Below are positions 1 through 15,151 of a stretch of DNA of 64,000 nucleotides, one piece after another (within the stretch, counting starts at the first letter, position 1; each line of letters begins with the position of its first letter). This DNA comes from Hypholoma sublateritium FD-334 SS-4 (lineage: Eukaryota; Basidiomycota; Agaricomycetes; Agaricales; Strophariaceae): positions 100,164-164,163 of the forward strand of contig KN817549.1 of NCBI GenBank assembly GCA_000827495.1, given 5' to 3'. The translations under genes were made by a program, and so were the position numbers. The notes beneath the pieces were generated by a model that saw nothing but the letters and a program-made list of their open reading frames with translations, was not told the DNA's origin and ran no database searches.

Positions 1-855
1 TGAAGACGTATCAACTGGTCGCATATATCCGGAGGGATTGTCGGAGGGAGAACCAAACGCGAACTAGAGTCAAAGGCTTCGAGGATATGCATACCCAGGC
101 AGAATTCCTCAATATCCAAAGCGTCGCGTTTGCTGAAATCGATAAGTTCACTGTACGTTACACGTCAGGTTATATTCAATGGTTCATAATGCCTTGACCT
201 ACAAAATTTGTGCAAGATAACGAAATGAGATGCTGAACCGAGAGATAAAAATCTCCAGAATTTGTTCGCCTGGGCAATAATCAGAAAACGGATAGCTCAC
301 GACCTGATCTCACTGACGACCCAACAACCCATCGATAGGGGCATCTTGCAGGAATACATTCCGGAACGTCTCGTTGTGGTTGAATTCGAACACCTTTTCA
401 ACGGTTTGTTGCTTTGGCGTGATCATAGAGACTCGCCTCATTAAAGGCGAGATTGCGGGAACTGGCAGCTTCCTAGACAATAAGTCTGTGATACCTCTCA
501 ACATAGGTAAGGGACCCGCTGGGACGGGGGCAGTTTAGCGTCAGCATGAGTCTAAGAACGAAATGGACTGACGTCTATCCATCAGTTCCTGCGATACTTC
601 GTGACCTGCTTGAACCCAGCCGATAAGGCGAATAGCGACGATGAGCTCGCCGTTTGTAAGATGTCCCTTGCTGCCTCTGTCTGCCAGCGGCCAAATATTA
701 TGCAACTGTGATAAGGAAAGCCCGCGCTGCGTCAAGATTGCAATAGCAGAATCCAGACTGAGCGTGCTCGCTTTCCCATTGTCGACCATGTCCATGATTC
801 GATTGGCGACTCGAACTTCTTCATCTGAAGCTGGGGAACTACTGCGAGGGGGCAT
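1..855 (-). CDS. EH-domain endocytic protein, 5' part (partial at window start)
   Basis: Minus-strand gene running off the left edge. Exons 855-573, 518-314 and 150-<1, with introns of 54 and 163 bp that keep frame. The start is the ATG at 855; the open frame extends slightly upstream only through a TTG. Residues about 10-105 resemble an EH domain (helix-loop-helix around ANRIMDMV, QLHNIWPLADRGSKGHL and the closing GPLPMLRGITD). A second, more divergent EH-like module ends in DIEEFCLGMHIL followed by LPPTIPPDI, the usual EH tail. EH domains bind NPF motifs in endocytic adaptors, so an Eps15/Ede1-type role at the plasma membrane is inferred. The C-terminal half is outside the window, so full architecture is unknown. 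The 163-bp intron is long for this window, and the exact junction there is less certain than the domain call. Confidence 0.75.
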
Positions 856-1356
856 AGTTGTCAAGTCGTGGTGGATTCGAAGCCGCAGACCTGAGAAAAC
901 TCAATGTTCATTGAGTACGAGCGTGATGTCGCTTCTTTCGCAGAAGGCGGTGCATGCCGTCCGTTCTGGGGTATTTGACGTATGGTTGACTGGCAGAGCA
1001 TGAGAATTGACAGCCTGGGGAAAATGTTGAGAAGTAGTTGTAGTTGAGTTGCAGAGTCGTTGAAAAGTCTCTTGACGTTGGGCGGTCCTGATGGCGGTGC
1101 GAACTGCAGGGCTTGAAGATGTACTACACAGCCACACATTCGCGTCTGATAGCGTGCAATACATACGACCCGCGAGCACAGAAAGAAATCACTAAAGTGT
1201 ATATTCTCTTTTTCTTATCTGGATTTGTCGCGCAGAAGCATTCACATCACATTTGGACCGATATATTAGATATTACATTTATCCAGGTAAGTAAAGCATG
1301 GCAAATCAGGAGCGGGGAAGTGTAGCCGAAACTGCCCAAATACAATTAAGATAGAA
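856..1356. other. Intergenic, between two minus-strand genes
   Basis: Contains the 5' flank of the EH-domain gene and the 3' flank of the membrane/coiled-coil gene. Short open frames exist on both strands but lack splice support or recognisable domains. Nothing else is seen. Confidence 0.4.
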
Positions 1357-2544
1357 TCACGGTAGTTCCTCGATTGACGCGTGGAGGTCCAACTGTTGTG
1401 ACGATCCAATAATGCTCTGCACCGACCGCGCCCAGTTCATGTGAGCGTTGGCGTTTTGCTCGAAATGGCGGAGCAAGCTGTCGCGTTCGGCCACATGTTT
1501 CAGCTTCAGAGTGACGGCGTCCTTCTGCAGTCCGGCAATCTGAGAGACGAGGACTTCTTCCTGGGCTTGCTTTGCAGACAATTCTTCGCGCAGCGCTTTT
1601 TCGGTGACAGAAGCAACAGAAAGCCGAGTGGTGCGCGCATCGACCTCGTTCTTCAAATGCTTGACTTGGGCGAGAATTGCATCCTGATCCATGAGCTGCG
1701 TGGACAGAGCCTTCCGCTCGCGCCCCTCCGATTCGAGAAGGCCGAAGACTTTGTCAAGCTGCGAGTTGCAGTCGGTATACATCTGGTGGACCAACTCCAA
1801 TACGTCACCGATGGCGGCCTGCTGGTGCGCGTACATTTCGCTCATAGAGTCAAGCTTCTGCGCGAGCGCCATGAAACAGGTGACTAGTGCATGTTGATTG
1901 GTTTCATGAGCATCTTGACGTGCGCGCATATCTTCAGCTCCACGTCCAGGTAGCCTGTCAAGGAGTGTCGAAAGGCGGGAGTGGAATGATGCACACCAGA
2001 CCGCAGGCCTCTTGGTAACCTCAAGCCCGCGAAAGAGATTGCCGTAGTCTTCACCAGGGAAATACAAATGAGCAGCTGCATAAATCGCACATACTGCAAG
2101 GAGGGCGTAGTTCAAAGGCGCGTTGCCGCTGACTATGCGCCACACGACGCTGGCCGACTGCGGTGCTACAGGGAGGTTGAACGCGAAAGATCCACTGAGT
2201 CCCCCACGCCTGGACTGCACGTACGGGACAGCGCGAAACCCAAGCTCCGCTAATCCCGAGAAGATCAACCACAATGTGCGGGCCATGATCAGTACGATGC
2301 AAAGCGCTACGGCTCCCGCCCAGTGTTGGAAAAAGAGGTATGCCAGTCCAGTGGCACTGCTTGAAAAGTTGACCAGTAAGTGCGGGGTCAGGGACCACAG
2401 CACGTCGAGTGCTCCACCAAGGAACTGAGCGACCGACAATGTCATTGCCGTAAAATGACTTCCACCCTGACGGTCTTGACGAAGGGATTCCTTCTCCATA
2501 TCGTGAACAGTATCAGTACTTTGAGGTATAGCTTCGTGATTCAT
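1357..2544 (-). CDS. Hypothetical membrane protein with C-terminal coiled coil
   Basis: Single-exon 395-aa protein starting at the ATG at 2544. I do not recognise a family. Hydrophobic segments at about residues 55-105 (GAVALCIVLIMARTLWLIF region) and 140-162 (NYALLAVCAIYAAAHLYF) look membrane-spanning. Residues about 225-370 are charged, with heptad-like leucine/alanine spacing (QKLDSM, QLDKVFGLLE, LREELSAKQAQEEVLVSQIAGLQ), suggesting a long coiled coil. A membrane anchor carrying a cytoplasmic coiled-coil tether is a plausible shape, but function is unknown. The long uninterrupted frame with hydrophobic and helical periodicity supports a real gene. It lies between the EH-domain gene and the ARG gene, all on the same strand. 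Confidence 0.65.
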   Translation of the reverse strand: MNHEAIPQSTDTVHDMEKESLRQDRQGGSHFTAMTLSVAQFLGGALDVLWSLTPHLLVNFSSSATGLAYLFFQHWAGAVALCIVLIMARTLWLIFSGLAELGFRAVPYVQSRRGGLSGSFAFNLPVAPQSASVVWRIVSGNAPLNYALLAVCAIYAAAHLYFPGEDYGNLFRGLEVTKRPAVWCASFHSRLSTLLDRLPGRGAEDMRARQDAHETNQHALVTCFMALAQKLDSMSEMYAHQQAAIGDVLELVHQMYTDCNSQLDKVFGLLESEGRERKALSTQLMDQDAILAQVKHLKNEVDARTTRLSVASVTEKALREELSAKQAQEEVLVSQIAGLQKDAVTLKLKHVAERDSLLRHFEQNANAHMNWARSVQSIIGSSQQLDLHASIEELP

Positions 2545-3609
2545 GTTGTGGATAGTACTGTGGTAGGGAGGGGATACTTTCTGAGCCGGCAGAAATAACG
2601 GTGCAAGAAGACAGGACTCTGGAGGGGACAGTCTGGTTGCCTGGCGTTTTTATGTTGAAAATTGAGGCCATTTGAGCCACTGAGGTAACGTTTGTTTCCT
2701 TTAGTCATCGAGTAGGGAAGCAAAGGAGTTGGTTGAGAGTTGGTCAAAGATGTTCTCGAAGTTCGAACGAAGAAAGGAATTTGATGCCGTATTCAAACCC
2801 CGAAACAAACCTCCCTTAGCTTTGCTGCAGATGCCTATTATGTTCTTCGTAAAAACGAGGCTGTGTTCAGGGCCAATTCGTTTGTGCAAAAAAGACCTGT
2901 CCATCTAGGTCCGTTGTCATTGCATTGTTACGCCTCCTCTCTGCTTTCCCAATAATCATGAACGATGATTCAAGTCTGGGCCTCCCATACGGACTTCCAA
3001 AGTTGAGATTATGGCCCCAAGATGTCCAGTACTTACATGCAGTACATGCACCCTCATGTCAGATTTCAAAGTCCAACCATACTACCCGAGATAGAATGAA
3101 TTGGGGTATCAGAACGAAAAGGAGATGATAAAATATGTTTGGGCCGAAATCAATCCACGAGGAGTTTCGCTGATTGCTTCCATGAATTGCTTCAAGGCTA
3201 TATTGCCACCATAAGATGTGTCGTCGAAGTGAAATATTTTTGCGGTCACCACGAGCAAATGCGGGCACAAGCGACCTTAAGGGTTTGATCCGGTCCATCC
3301 AAAGCCCTTTCCATTCGGCTAAGATATATTTTTCCGGTGGATCTAAGCACTTGCCACTGTACAGACGGCTTTGGACAATGATACGTGCCGAGGATCGGGA
3401 TGCAGCCGATGAAAACGAGCATTGCGTTCTGGCGTCTTCTTCGTCCTTCGTACAGACGCTGCAGCATGCGAGGAAGGTAGATTAAATAATTAGAGATGTA
3501 AATGGTGCATAGTTCCTATGTACTTGAACGACATGGTGCCCCCTTTTCAATAGATGATACCAGATTAGAGCATCAATCTGCACGTTTTATTCCCCGGGAA
3601 CTCGGGAAT
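2545..3609. other. Intergenic, about 1.07 kb
   Basis: Lies between the 3' end of the arginine gene and the 5' end of the coiled-coil membrane protein gene. It contains only short minus-strand open frames of 67-79 aa (2701-2904, 3059-3298, 3246-3467) without recognisable domains. No gene is supported. Confidence 0.35.
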
Positions 3610-6607
<2,998 letters not shown>

Positions 6608-8926
6608 GGCAGATGGTGGTTAGTGGAGAAAGTATGGAGGCAGCCGACTTGGCGTTTTTTGCGCCGAAGCGTGACTTGCAGGATTTAAAAATAGCCGGAT
6701 CCGACTACGCCCTCTGCTTTATTCGGACTCCCTCGTAAGGTTGCACCATTTTCGCTGTTGGACGCTTGTAGCCTGCAGGTCATCACAACACAACATTATG
6801 CCGTCTGCACTTCATCTATCCACTCCAATTTTCGATTGAAACACTCGTTTGTAACCCCACTTTCACGTATCTCTCGCGGCGGACGCAGTTCAACGGAGCG
6901 AAGGATGGCCCAGGATGGTTTCCCCAAGGTTTCCCTTTCCATCAAGCTTTTGTTTTCGCAAATTTCAGGCAGAATAAATCCTCCGAAGAAAACACTACCT
7001 GTTTGAAACCTGTTCAGCAATATTAGCGCTATTGGTGTGCCACGTCGATCTATACACGCAGCTGGAATTCCCTCGGCGCATCACCTGTCCCGGTTGGACA
7101 TACGGATCTAGTTCGATGCTATTAACAGGGCATACTTTCAGACCTGCGGTGCATGTATTCACAGGGACTGCAAGGAAGATCGAAGGCAACGTAAATAAAT
7201 GCGAAAGCTTACAGGAATGATCGTGGGCTTCCTTGCTACTACTAGAAATCTTACCACTGGCGGTCCAGGATCATTAAGATCAACAAATGCTCACTTTTAT
7301 TGACCCATCACCATCGAAGTCAGAATGACTCTCAATAGTTCCTACCGCCCGGGCACCGCCCTGTACGGTGTTGCGATCTTCAGGTTCCCTTATCTTTGTG
7401 CGCCAGCCAGCCCCTGAACTTGCAATTAGGAGTTTCCATCTACAGGGGTTCCCTGATACTCCAACAAAAATTGTTGATCTACACATCGCCCTTTGGAAAA
7501 GCCAGTAGCGCCTCCGCTAGATTGTAGCTTCCCACTCTTTGGATGACGCCTGGCAATCTTATTCAGTGACCATGCAAGTTACGGCGTGTGTCAACCTTCC
7601 CAGCTGATTTCGATCGTTGCACAGCAGATGATACACTCCAATTTTCATACTACGCGGGATCATTTTAGTCCAAACAGCAACATCTGCAACTATAAAACAA
7701 ATGCTATTCCAGATGCTATCCTTTGTAATAATGCTTCGCAAGGCCGCCGTGCGGCAAGTCCCACTACGCTCTTAAATGTGTTAGGGCCGGCGTTGACACG
7801 CTCAAAGTTCATACAATACAACGTAGAATTCATCTCAACCAATATTACGCTAGTAATGTAATTTCCAGTCCAAACCAGACACTGAGCACCGATGTGCGAA
7901 GGTACCGTGTCATGGATAACAGTCTCTGGGATGACATAGTCTTTTAGAACGAAATTTATGTGAACGTTTAACGTAGGGTTTTTTTCAATTATCCGCAGAA
8001 CGATGTATGAGTAAGAGAGTGGGCGCATGCAGTACCCACAGAATCCATGCTGTTGCGGTCGAGAAAGGAACGTGACAGGCAAGGTCTGGCGAGTCCGCCA
8101 ACTGCCCAAAATTGAACAGGAACGCCAGCGATGAACAGCCTAGGATTGTTGGACGCCGGCGAACACCGAAGGCCACTTTCTTCCTGGATGGGCGAAAGAG
8201 AAGTTGTAGCGAGGCAGTTGGAAGTATCCTTGCTCTCCGAAGGTGGTGAAACAGACATATGCGGGAGAGAAATGGTAGCAGAGCAGACAGAAGTATCCAT
8301 GCCCTCCAAAGGTTGTGAGACAGACATTAGGAGTTCGTGTAGGACTGCGTATTGGCAACCTATCTGGTTTTCGGCAGGTGCAGGCATTGGGTTATCTGCA
8401 CGATAGTAAGTTGGGTACCGATGTCAAGACAAACTGACCAAATTCAAGATTTCGGTGGCCGAGCGAAGTGGTGGGCAATGTATGTAGTTCAAATGTAGTT
8501 GTGAAATCGTGCATGAACTTGGCATGAACGTTTCCCGAGGAACGTCTGAGAACCAGAGACCGGGAAAGGCTGAAGGCAATTGCCGAGGTGCTCCACTTTT
8601 TGGCAAACATGGGCCAAAACGATATTTGTTTATCCCGCATGAAACCACACTACTAAGCGTAGTGGGAATAACTGCTGAATTAGATATTACAAACTACATA
8701 CAAGAAACGTCAAGAAGGTGTGCAAAGGTGGGCCGCGGAACATATGCTAAATGCGGGGAAGCAGATAAATGTACGATGAGAACGGGAACGAGCGAATAGG
8801 ATAGTAAATGTGGTTGACCAGATAACTGTTGTACTTGTACATGTTGGGATAATTGTTGATCAATCCAGCTGCAATGAGACGGTCGTTGAAAGATACAGAA
8901 GGGCTATGTGTGTTGTGTACAGTGAA
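6608..8926. other. Intergenic, about 2.3 kb, with unresolved open frames
   Basis: Upstream of the arginine gene and downstream of the RING gene. It holds minus-strand open frames at 7690-8109 (139 aa) and 7989-8387 (132 aa) with fairly protein-like composition, but I recognise no domain and could not build a spliced model. A 69-bp tandem repeat inside this stretch is listed separately. Confidence 0.3.
8206..8343. repeat. Tandem duplication, 69-bp period (2 units)
   Basis: Two imperfect copies start near 8206 and 8275 and share segments such as gaagtatcc, ccgaaggtggtgaaacagac and ccaaaggttgtgagacagac. The period is 69 bp, exactly 23 codons. Both a plus-strand (8131-8406) and a minus-strand (7989-8387) frame stay open through it, so it may be a repeated segment of an unrecognised coding sequence. 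The coding strand is undecided. Confidence 0.7.
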
Positions 8927-11900
8927 CTAGGGGTGATGGAATCTCCACGGCGCGAAGTTGGCTCTATCTGGGCTTCCTTGGTTAGAAATACGCCCATTGC
9001 TTTCTTGGCTGTCGGTGCCTGCGACGTCATCTGGGTCTTCAAAGATTGTGTGCCGGCGAGAGGCTGGTAAACGGGGGGCTCTCAGTGTGGAGGCAGTGGG
9101 TGCTGGTGGTTGTGTGATAGGCGCGGTGGGCGACGAGTCTCGTCTCCGTCTTGGCTGAAGGTTGAACGGCATCGCGCGGAAGCGGGGCGTTCTGCCGCCA
9201 AATGGCGACGATCTGGGCGCGGTGACCGACTCGCGGCAGACTGGGCATGTGTTGGCAGTTTGGAGCCATTGCTATAAAGGTAAACACACTTAGATGCAGC
9301 TCGGGCCACGGGCATAGCTACACCACTTACGCCGAGGCATCCTTCATGCAGCCAGTGCGAGCAGTTGTTTAATTTTTGGATAGGATCAGTGGGTTCATAC
9401 TGCGCGCAAAATATTAGTAAACATTCACTCGAACATGGTTTTGTCTCTTACATCGTCCAAACAAATGGGACACCTTGTATCAGTGCCTTCTCCTGCGAAA
9501 TCGCTATAGACACCTTTCTGCATTTTGGACAGAACCTCGCTGGGAGTGGCACGAGGCTTGACATCGCCGATCTGCATGCCCAAGGATAGCAGACTTTCGT
9601 AGGATGAATCAAAGTCTTCATCGCGCTAATTTAGGGTAAAGCTCAGAGCACATTAAACTGTACATTGAAAATGCCTCTTACCACGAAATCGCCCATTGGC
9701 CGACCTCTTCTCCACGCCATCGCTGCAGCATTGGGCACCGTTCTCGACAGCATGATAGAGTTCCCGCGCATCATGCGCCGTGGGTTGCGAGTGCCGATCG
9801 TCGTGAACGACTCGCCACCTACCTCATCGTCGTCAAGGAACTGCGCCGCACGCCGATGGCGTTGCATGGTGGGCGGCATTCGCATGGCGTTGATGCTGTC
9901 CTCCGTTGACGGCGCCACGTGCTCGCGGGCGTGTGCGTGCACATGCCGCGACGAGGCGTCCAGCCGGGCGGCGGCCTCCATCCGACGTTGCTGGCTGCGG
10001 TAGCGTTCTGCAATGGCCGAACGCTGCTGCTCACTGAGCCACCTTGCCGTGTTCATGTCGTCGTTGTGGATGTTGTCGTTGGAAGGGACGATGAAGTTCG
10101 TCGGCCTAGCAGCCTCAGCGGCCATCTCGAGGTCGCCCTGAGCCGTGTTTCTTGAGTGTGGCGCCGGTCCTCTGTCCACCTCACGGCTCTCCCTGCCCGC
10201 CCGGGCCGCGGCACGGGCTGCTCTCAACTCTGCCATAGAGTCGGCTCGCGTGGGCGACGAGAGCGAATATTCGGGCTCGCTATCAAACGAAAGCGGAGGA
10301 ATGTGTGGCGGAGGGTGTCGCATGTACGCCCTGGCTGCATATGGGTCCACGCGCGCGAGATCCCGCTCATTCGCAAAGTGTTGCAGCGTGTTCCGGAAGG
10401 GCCCAGCTGCGAACGTCGACGGATCGAAGTGCGTGTATCGTCCTGTTGGATCGCCCGGGGGGCCACGTCGTGGCTCAGTTGTTGGCGGCGGTCTTGTCAC
10501 ATTGAGGCCGGACGCGATGGACGTAGCTGTAGTCGGATTGAGAATGGACGCAAAGTTGCCGTTAGAATGCGGAAGGGGTAGCAGCCCACGCTCGGAAGAT
10601 GCGCTGCTATCCGTCGGCAGTGGAGCAGCACGAGCAGCAGACGCAAGCAGCCTCCGGCTTTCCTGTAGTGTCCGTTCATAATGTTGATGTCTATCCCTAG
10701 CAAGCGACATCCTCTCATCCATCATCATCTGGTGGTGTCTTGGCAGTTCGTTTGGTGGATCGCGTTCTTGGAGCTGACGCTCCCGTTCATGTAATTGGCG
10801 CAGAACGTTCGGCATGGCGGTCGTCGTCATTCTCGGTGCTGGGCGAAACCGACTGTGACTTCTGTTGGGCCTACTGTTGGAGCCATCGACAACGAACAAT
10901 GTGTCTGTAGACGTCGAAGTGGGTGGGTGTGTTTCCATGGCATCATCAGCAGAGATATGCTCAGATGCCCAAGAAGTTGTTGCCAATCTAGTTTGAGGTC
11001 CAGCAGTAAAGGAGCTGCCTAGATCAGGAGGAGGAAGGGATGGCGCTTCTAAAGCATATGACTGATTAGAAGGAGTGGTGGCATCTGGATTTTGACCATT
11101 AGGAGTTGTGCTTTCAGAAGTGTCCATGAGATCCGACAAGTTAGAGGGTTGTACAGGATTAGGATGGCGGAACAGCCTCGCCATGCCTGTTATGTCAATA
11201 AACGCATCAGTATGATAGAGAAATAGGAGAAGAGTGGGCGTCAGAAGAGATAGAAACCAAGCAAACCGACGTTACGGTGAAGAAAAGAGACTTACCTGGA
11301 GTGCCTTCTCGGTGTGCCGCAGTGAATCTCCGCCAGCGCCACGCCGCTTCTGCCGCTTCTACACTGTCGCTGCTGCCCGCAGATGGCTCCTCACTATCGC
11401 TCTCAACCATCGACGTATGCATCCGCCGCAACTCCGCATGGTCCATCTGCCGTCGAACCTCAGAGGTGTTCTCCGCTACCAACGAAGTGCCCGACCCAGG
11501 CCGGTTCTGCGAGTACGAGCGTACCAGCCGGTGGCGCAGGCGAGGGTCCATTCGCCTCGCATCGACAGCGGTCGACCCTACCCTTTCGTACTCGCCGCCG
11601 GAGGCCACCCCGGGGGCGACACTTGCATCACTGATCAACGGCGGTCCAGAAGTTTGCGACGCTGCCCCGTGCGACCGTCCGTTCCAGTTGCTTAGACTAG
11701 AGGTTACGGGTGGGCGCGCGGGCGCCGCGCTTTCGGTCGCGTCGAGCATCTCCCTGATGACCTCGTGCCGCTCCATTAAGCGCCTCGGCTCCCTGCGGAG
11801 CGAGGCTGGACGCGAAGAAGAATTGCCTATGTTGTGCTGTTGGGGGATTTCGAGGGTCAAAGCCGAATGATGCGTTGTTCCGAATGCATGGCGTAGCGTA

Positions 11901-14399
11901 GAGCCGTACAGTGGGCGGGCAGGCGCCTGACTGGCGTCGTTGTGGGCAGCCGTGTTAGAAGAAAAGTACGGGTTGATATCGGCAGGTGTATTTGGCGTGC
12001 TCGAGGCCGCGCTGAAGTGTAAGTGAAGCGGCAGCTCCGTGGGCTCGAGGGGCCGCCAGAGGCCTGCAATGGGATCGCTTGCTTGGCTGAGACGGTGTGA
12101 ACATCGATGACATGCGGAATTCATTAAAAAGAAACACCTACCGATCTCTGCTGTCCATCCCGTCCGCAGGTTCGCTCGAAAGTCCTGATGCCTCTCCAGC
12201 AACCATCTGCCAATGGTTCAAGCTACCCGCACCCATGTCGCGGCCTGCAGCCACGAAGGCTTCGAAGGATTCGAACAAGCGCGGGTTTGATTCGGCGGCG
12301 CTGGGAGAATGGCGATCACCTGACAGGGAAGAAGAAATATATAGATGACGGATTTAGAAAAGAGGGTGCGGGCAGGGTGACCAGAACACCTGAGCTCACC
12401 ATATCGATTGTCCGTTGATCTTACGGCACTGTCTTCAGGACGCTGGTGCCACTGTTGCTCTGAGCCGGCCGTGCTTGATAACAATGGCTGTGCACGAGGT
12501 GCTCTCGTAGAGGTAATACTACTGAAGAGAGGCTCCCAGAAAGCATCCAGTGTCATGTTATCACCTGCACTCAAGGACGGATTAAGAGCAGGAGTCGTGG
12601 ATATCGGACGGGAAGTTTCCGGTGACGCATTGGGGATGTCAGATGAAGACGCCGGCGGCGCCGTGGGATTGCTGTGATACCACGGAAGCAGGTCTTGTAA
12701 GATGTTAGTCTCCGCGCTGGAGCTCGTCCACGGCGCAGCGTGAGGTGGCCAAGGGCGACGGCCGCTGTGTCCAGCCCACTCTTCGACGCGGGCACCAGTG
12801 CGTATTCTGTCCAACATGCGCGAAAGTCGATCGTGCTGAGCATCCGTGGGTGCCGCATCTGACGTTGGTGACGACGCTACCGAAGCCGAGGGCGAAATCA
12901 TCGGCGAGGTCGTGTCTCGTTCGCTTGCATCGGTGCCAGCAGCTGCTGCCGTTGATGATGCCCCATCGGCAGCCGTGAAAGCCTGATTATGGACTGGCTG
13001 GCGCTCCTCGATCCAATTGTGTAGATCTCGCAAAATTGGAGAGGGCAGGGGGTGATCAACGAGACTTGAACTTGACATTGGTGCCTGGGGCGTGCTTGAC
13101 GATGCCGATGATGAACCAGCACTTCGTGAAAACGGCCGCGGCGACGCCCGCATATCGAGGCTAGTCGGCAAAGGAGCTAGATTTGGAGCACTGTGTTCCA
13201 GATCAGGCCCCAAAAAATTGTCGAATAGTTGCCCTCGACTGTCCCAGGCGCTGTCTGCAGAGGGTATGGGCGGCAATATCGGTGGATCAGGTGAAGCAAT
13301 CTGGGCTACCGATGGCGGCTGCAATTCGGAGCTTGGATTGTGGAATACAGCGTCGGTGGTTTGGATTGGAGGAAGTATAGGAGGCAAATCGCTGCTCTCT
13401 TCGAATCGGCGCACCTCCGACGCCTGCTCTTCCTCTGAGTCCTGCATGTCATCCTCGTCGCCCCTCAGTTCTGGATCGCTGTCGTCCAGTCCAGGCACAA
13501 GTGGAGAGGGTGATCGTAGCCTTTCAAGTGCTGTGTTGAGCCGGTCACGAAACCCTGAAGTTGATGCCGGGGATGAAGGGGACGATAGGTGTGCAGAAAC
13601 AGGGGGGTTAGCGCCGGGCAAAGAAAGAGGAGGCAACGACGGTGGTTCCAAGAAAAGAAGGTCAAAGGAGGCTGGATGGATTCCATGTGTTAGCTGAGAT
13701 CTAAAATTTGGATGAAAACAGATATTCACTAGGATTGGATATTTCTGAGACTGAGACTATATCTCGCGGTGTTTGGGACGAGCTGGGTTCACGTCCTGGT
13801 AGTGGATTCTCAGAGAAGAAGTCAGAAGGAAAGGGCAAAGAAGCAGCTGGAGCTTGGCGAAAGAAAGCCACGTCGTCAGGCAACAGGCGGTGTCGCAACG
13901 GTGGCAACGTCGGCGGAGGCGTTGTGGGTAGAGAAGGCTGCCGCAGGTGAGCGATCTCGCTATCGAATTCGTTGAATCGCTGCAGCGCCAAATGGTATCT
14001 GCCTTCATTGTGTCTCCCTTCCCGGGATACCTCTCGGTGGTCCCCGCCCGAATATTCTGACATGTCGACGTCTGGTGTGTCGGTTGCTGGCAGTGGTAGA
14101 GCCTCCGTTATAGGATAGGTGCCAATCGCACCGCTTTCTGACACACTACTGGATGTACTGCTGGACGTCGATGCAAGAGTGTCGGATGATACGTCGCTGC
14201 TGGTCTCTGAATCGAAGCTGATCGTACTCCGAGCCCGTTTATTGCGTTCGCCCCGTCCGTCGCTGGTCGCCGCGTGGGCCCCAGCGCCGCTGGCGACTGG
14301 ACTCTCCAAATCGAACCCGAATTGGTCAAAGGAGCGCTTGAAAGACGTCGTGTTGGGCTGTATGCTGAGATGGAGCTGTGGTGGACAGTCGGTGGACAT
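8927..14399 (-). CDS. Large RING-H2 finger protein, probable E3 ubiquitin ligase
   Basis: Eight exons (14399-13730, 13671-12400, 12319-12142, 12086-11296, 11186-9682, 9625-9452, 9399-9331, 9271-8927) give 1667 aa in one frame. The start is the ATG at 14399; the upstream in-frame extension is only TTG. Almost the whole protein is Ser/Pro/Thr-rich and looks disordered. A basic stretch GERNKRAR near residue 55 could be a nuclear signal. The only clear domain is C-terminal. After MGDFVRDEDFDSSYESLLSL comes a RING-H2 with C1524, C1527, C1543, H1545, H1548, C1551, C1562 and C1565 (CPIC ... CSHWLH ... CPVC). RING-H2 domains recruit E2 enzymes to transfer ubiquitin; the substrate is unknown. The gene is divergent from the F-box gene across about 750 bp, so the two could share regulation. 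Confidence 0.88.
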
Positions 14400-15151
14400 G
14401 GTTCTGAACAAAGGTATTCACTACACTCTGAGCTGCGCCGTGGCCTCGCGAAATGGCACGCAAATGGCACCTTGTCCAACTGACTGGCTTCGACTGGCCG
14501 TTTGTCACGACTCAGCTAGGTACTTTCGATCTTATGCTTGATATATACGATAGGTGTGAGGACTAGGCCAGGAACAACTGCAGCCAGAACGGGTCGAGAA
14601 GAGGAAATGGGAGTTTGGAGACAAACCGCGAGGGGACAGACAATGCTCGTGCGAAATCTAACTGGAATCACACCTTTCGGAAACCACTACACACATACAT
14701 GTTCAAGGTTCTAAAATCAGAGTCAAGGAGACCCATCAAGGCCACAATGACGCTCGAATACTCGAAATGCGCAGGAAACTCATAAAATTATCGTCGAAGA
14801 AAACTCGAAGCGAAAGGGAAAAAACGTGGCCAACACGCATGTTGCGCAGCTAGGTTTTCACCGCTACAAGCCGCCACTCCGCCTGTCGCCGCCAGGCTTG
14901 GCTTTGGGACATCGGCATTAGTTGCACCAAGATACGTGACGTGAGGCTTGCAGGAATCACACCGCCATAATATCTAAAGATAACATCTGATACTTACCAC
15001 GCATTTACCCAGTTGGCGAAGCCTGCATCTTCCATCTTCCGTCGTTCGCAGGCAGAAATTCCCGCTGATTTGAAGGTCAACGACTCGAACAACCGACCAC
15101 TCAAAGTTTAAATCTTGACTCCTGAATCCGGGCATTCGAGTTTGCACGAGT
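14400..15151. promoter_or_regulatory. Divergent intergenic region between RING-H2 and F-box genes
   Basis: This 752-bp region contains the 5' flanks of two genes transcribed away from each other. No gene-sized frame with splice support is present. Specific elements were not assigned. Calling it a bidirectional promoter is inferred from gene orientation only. Confidence 0.45.
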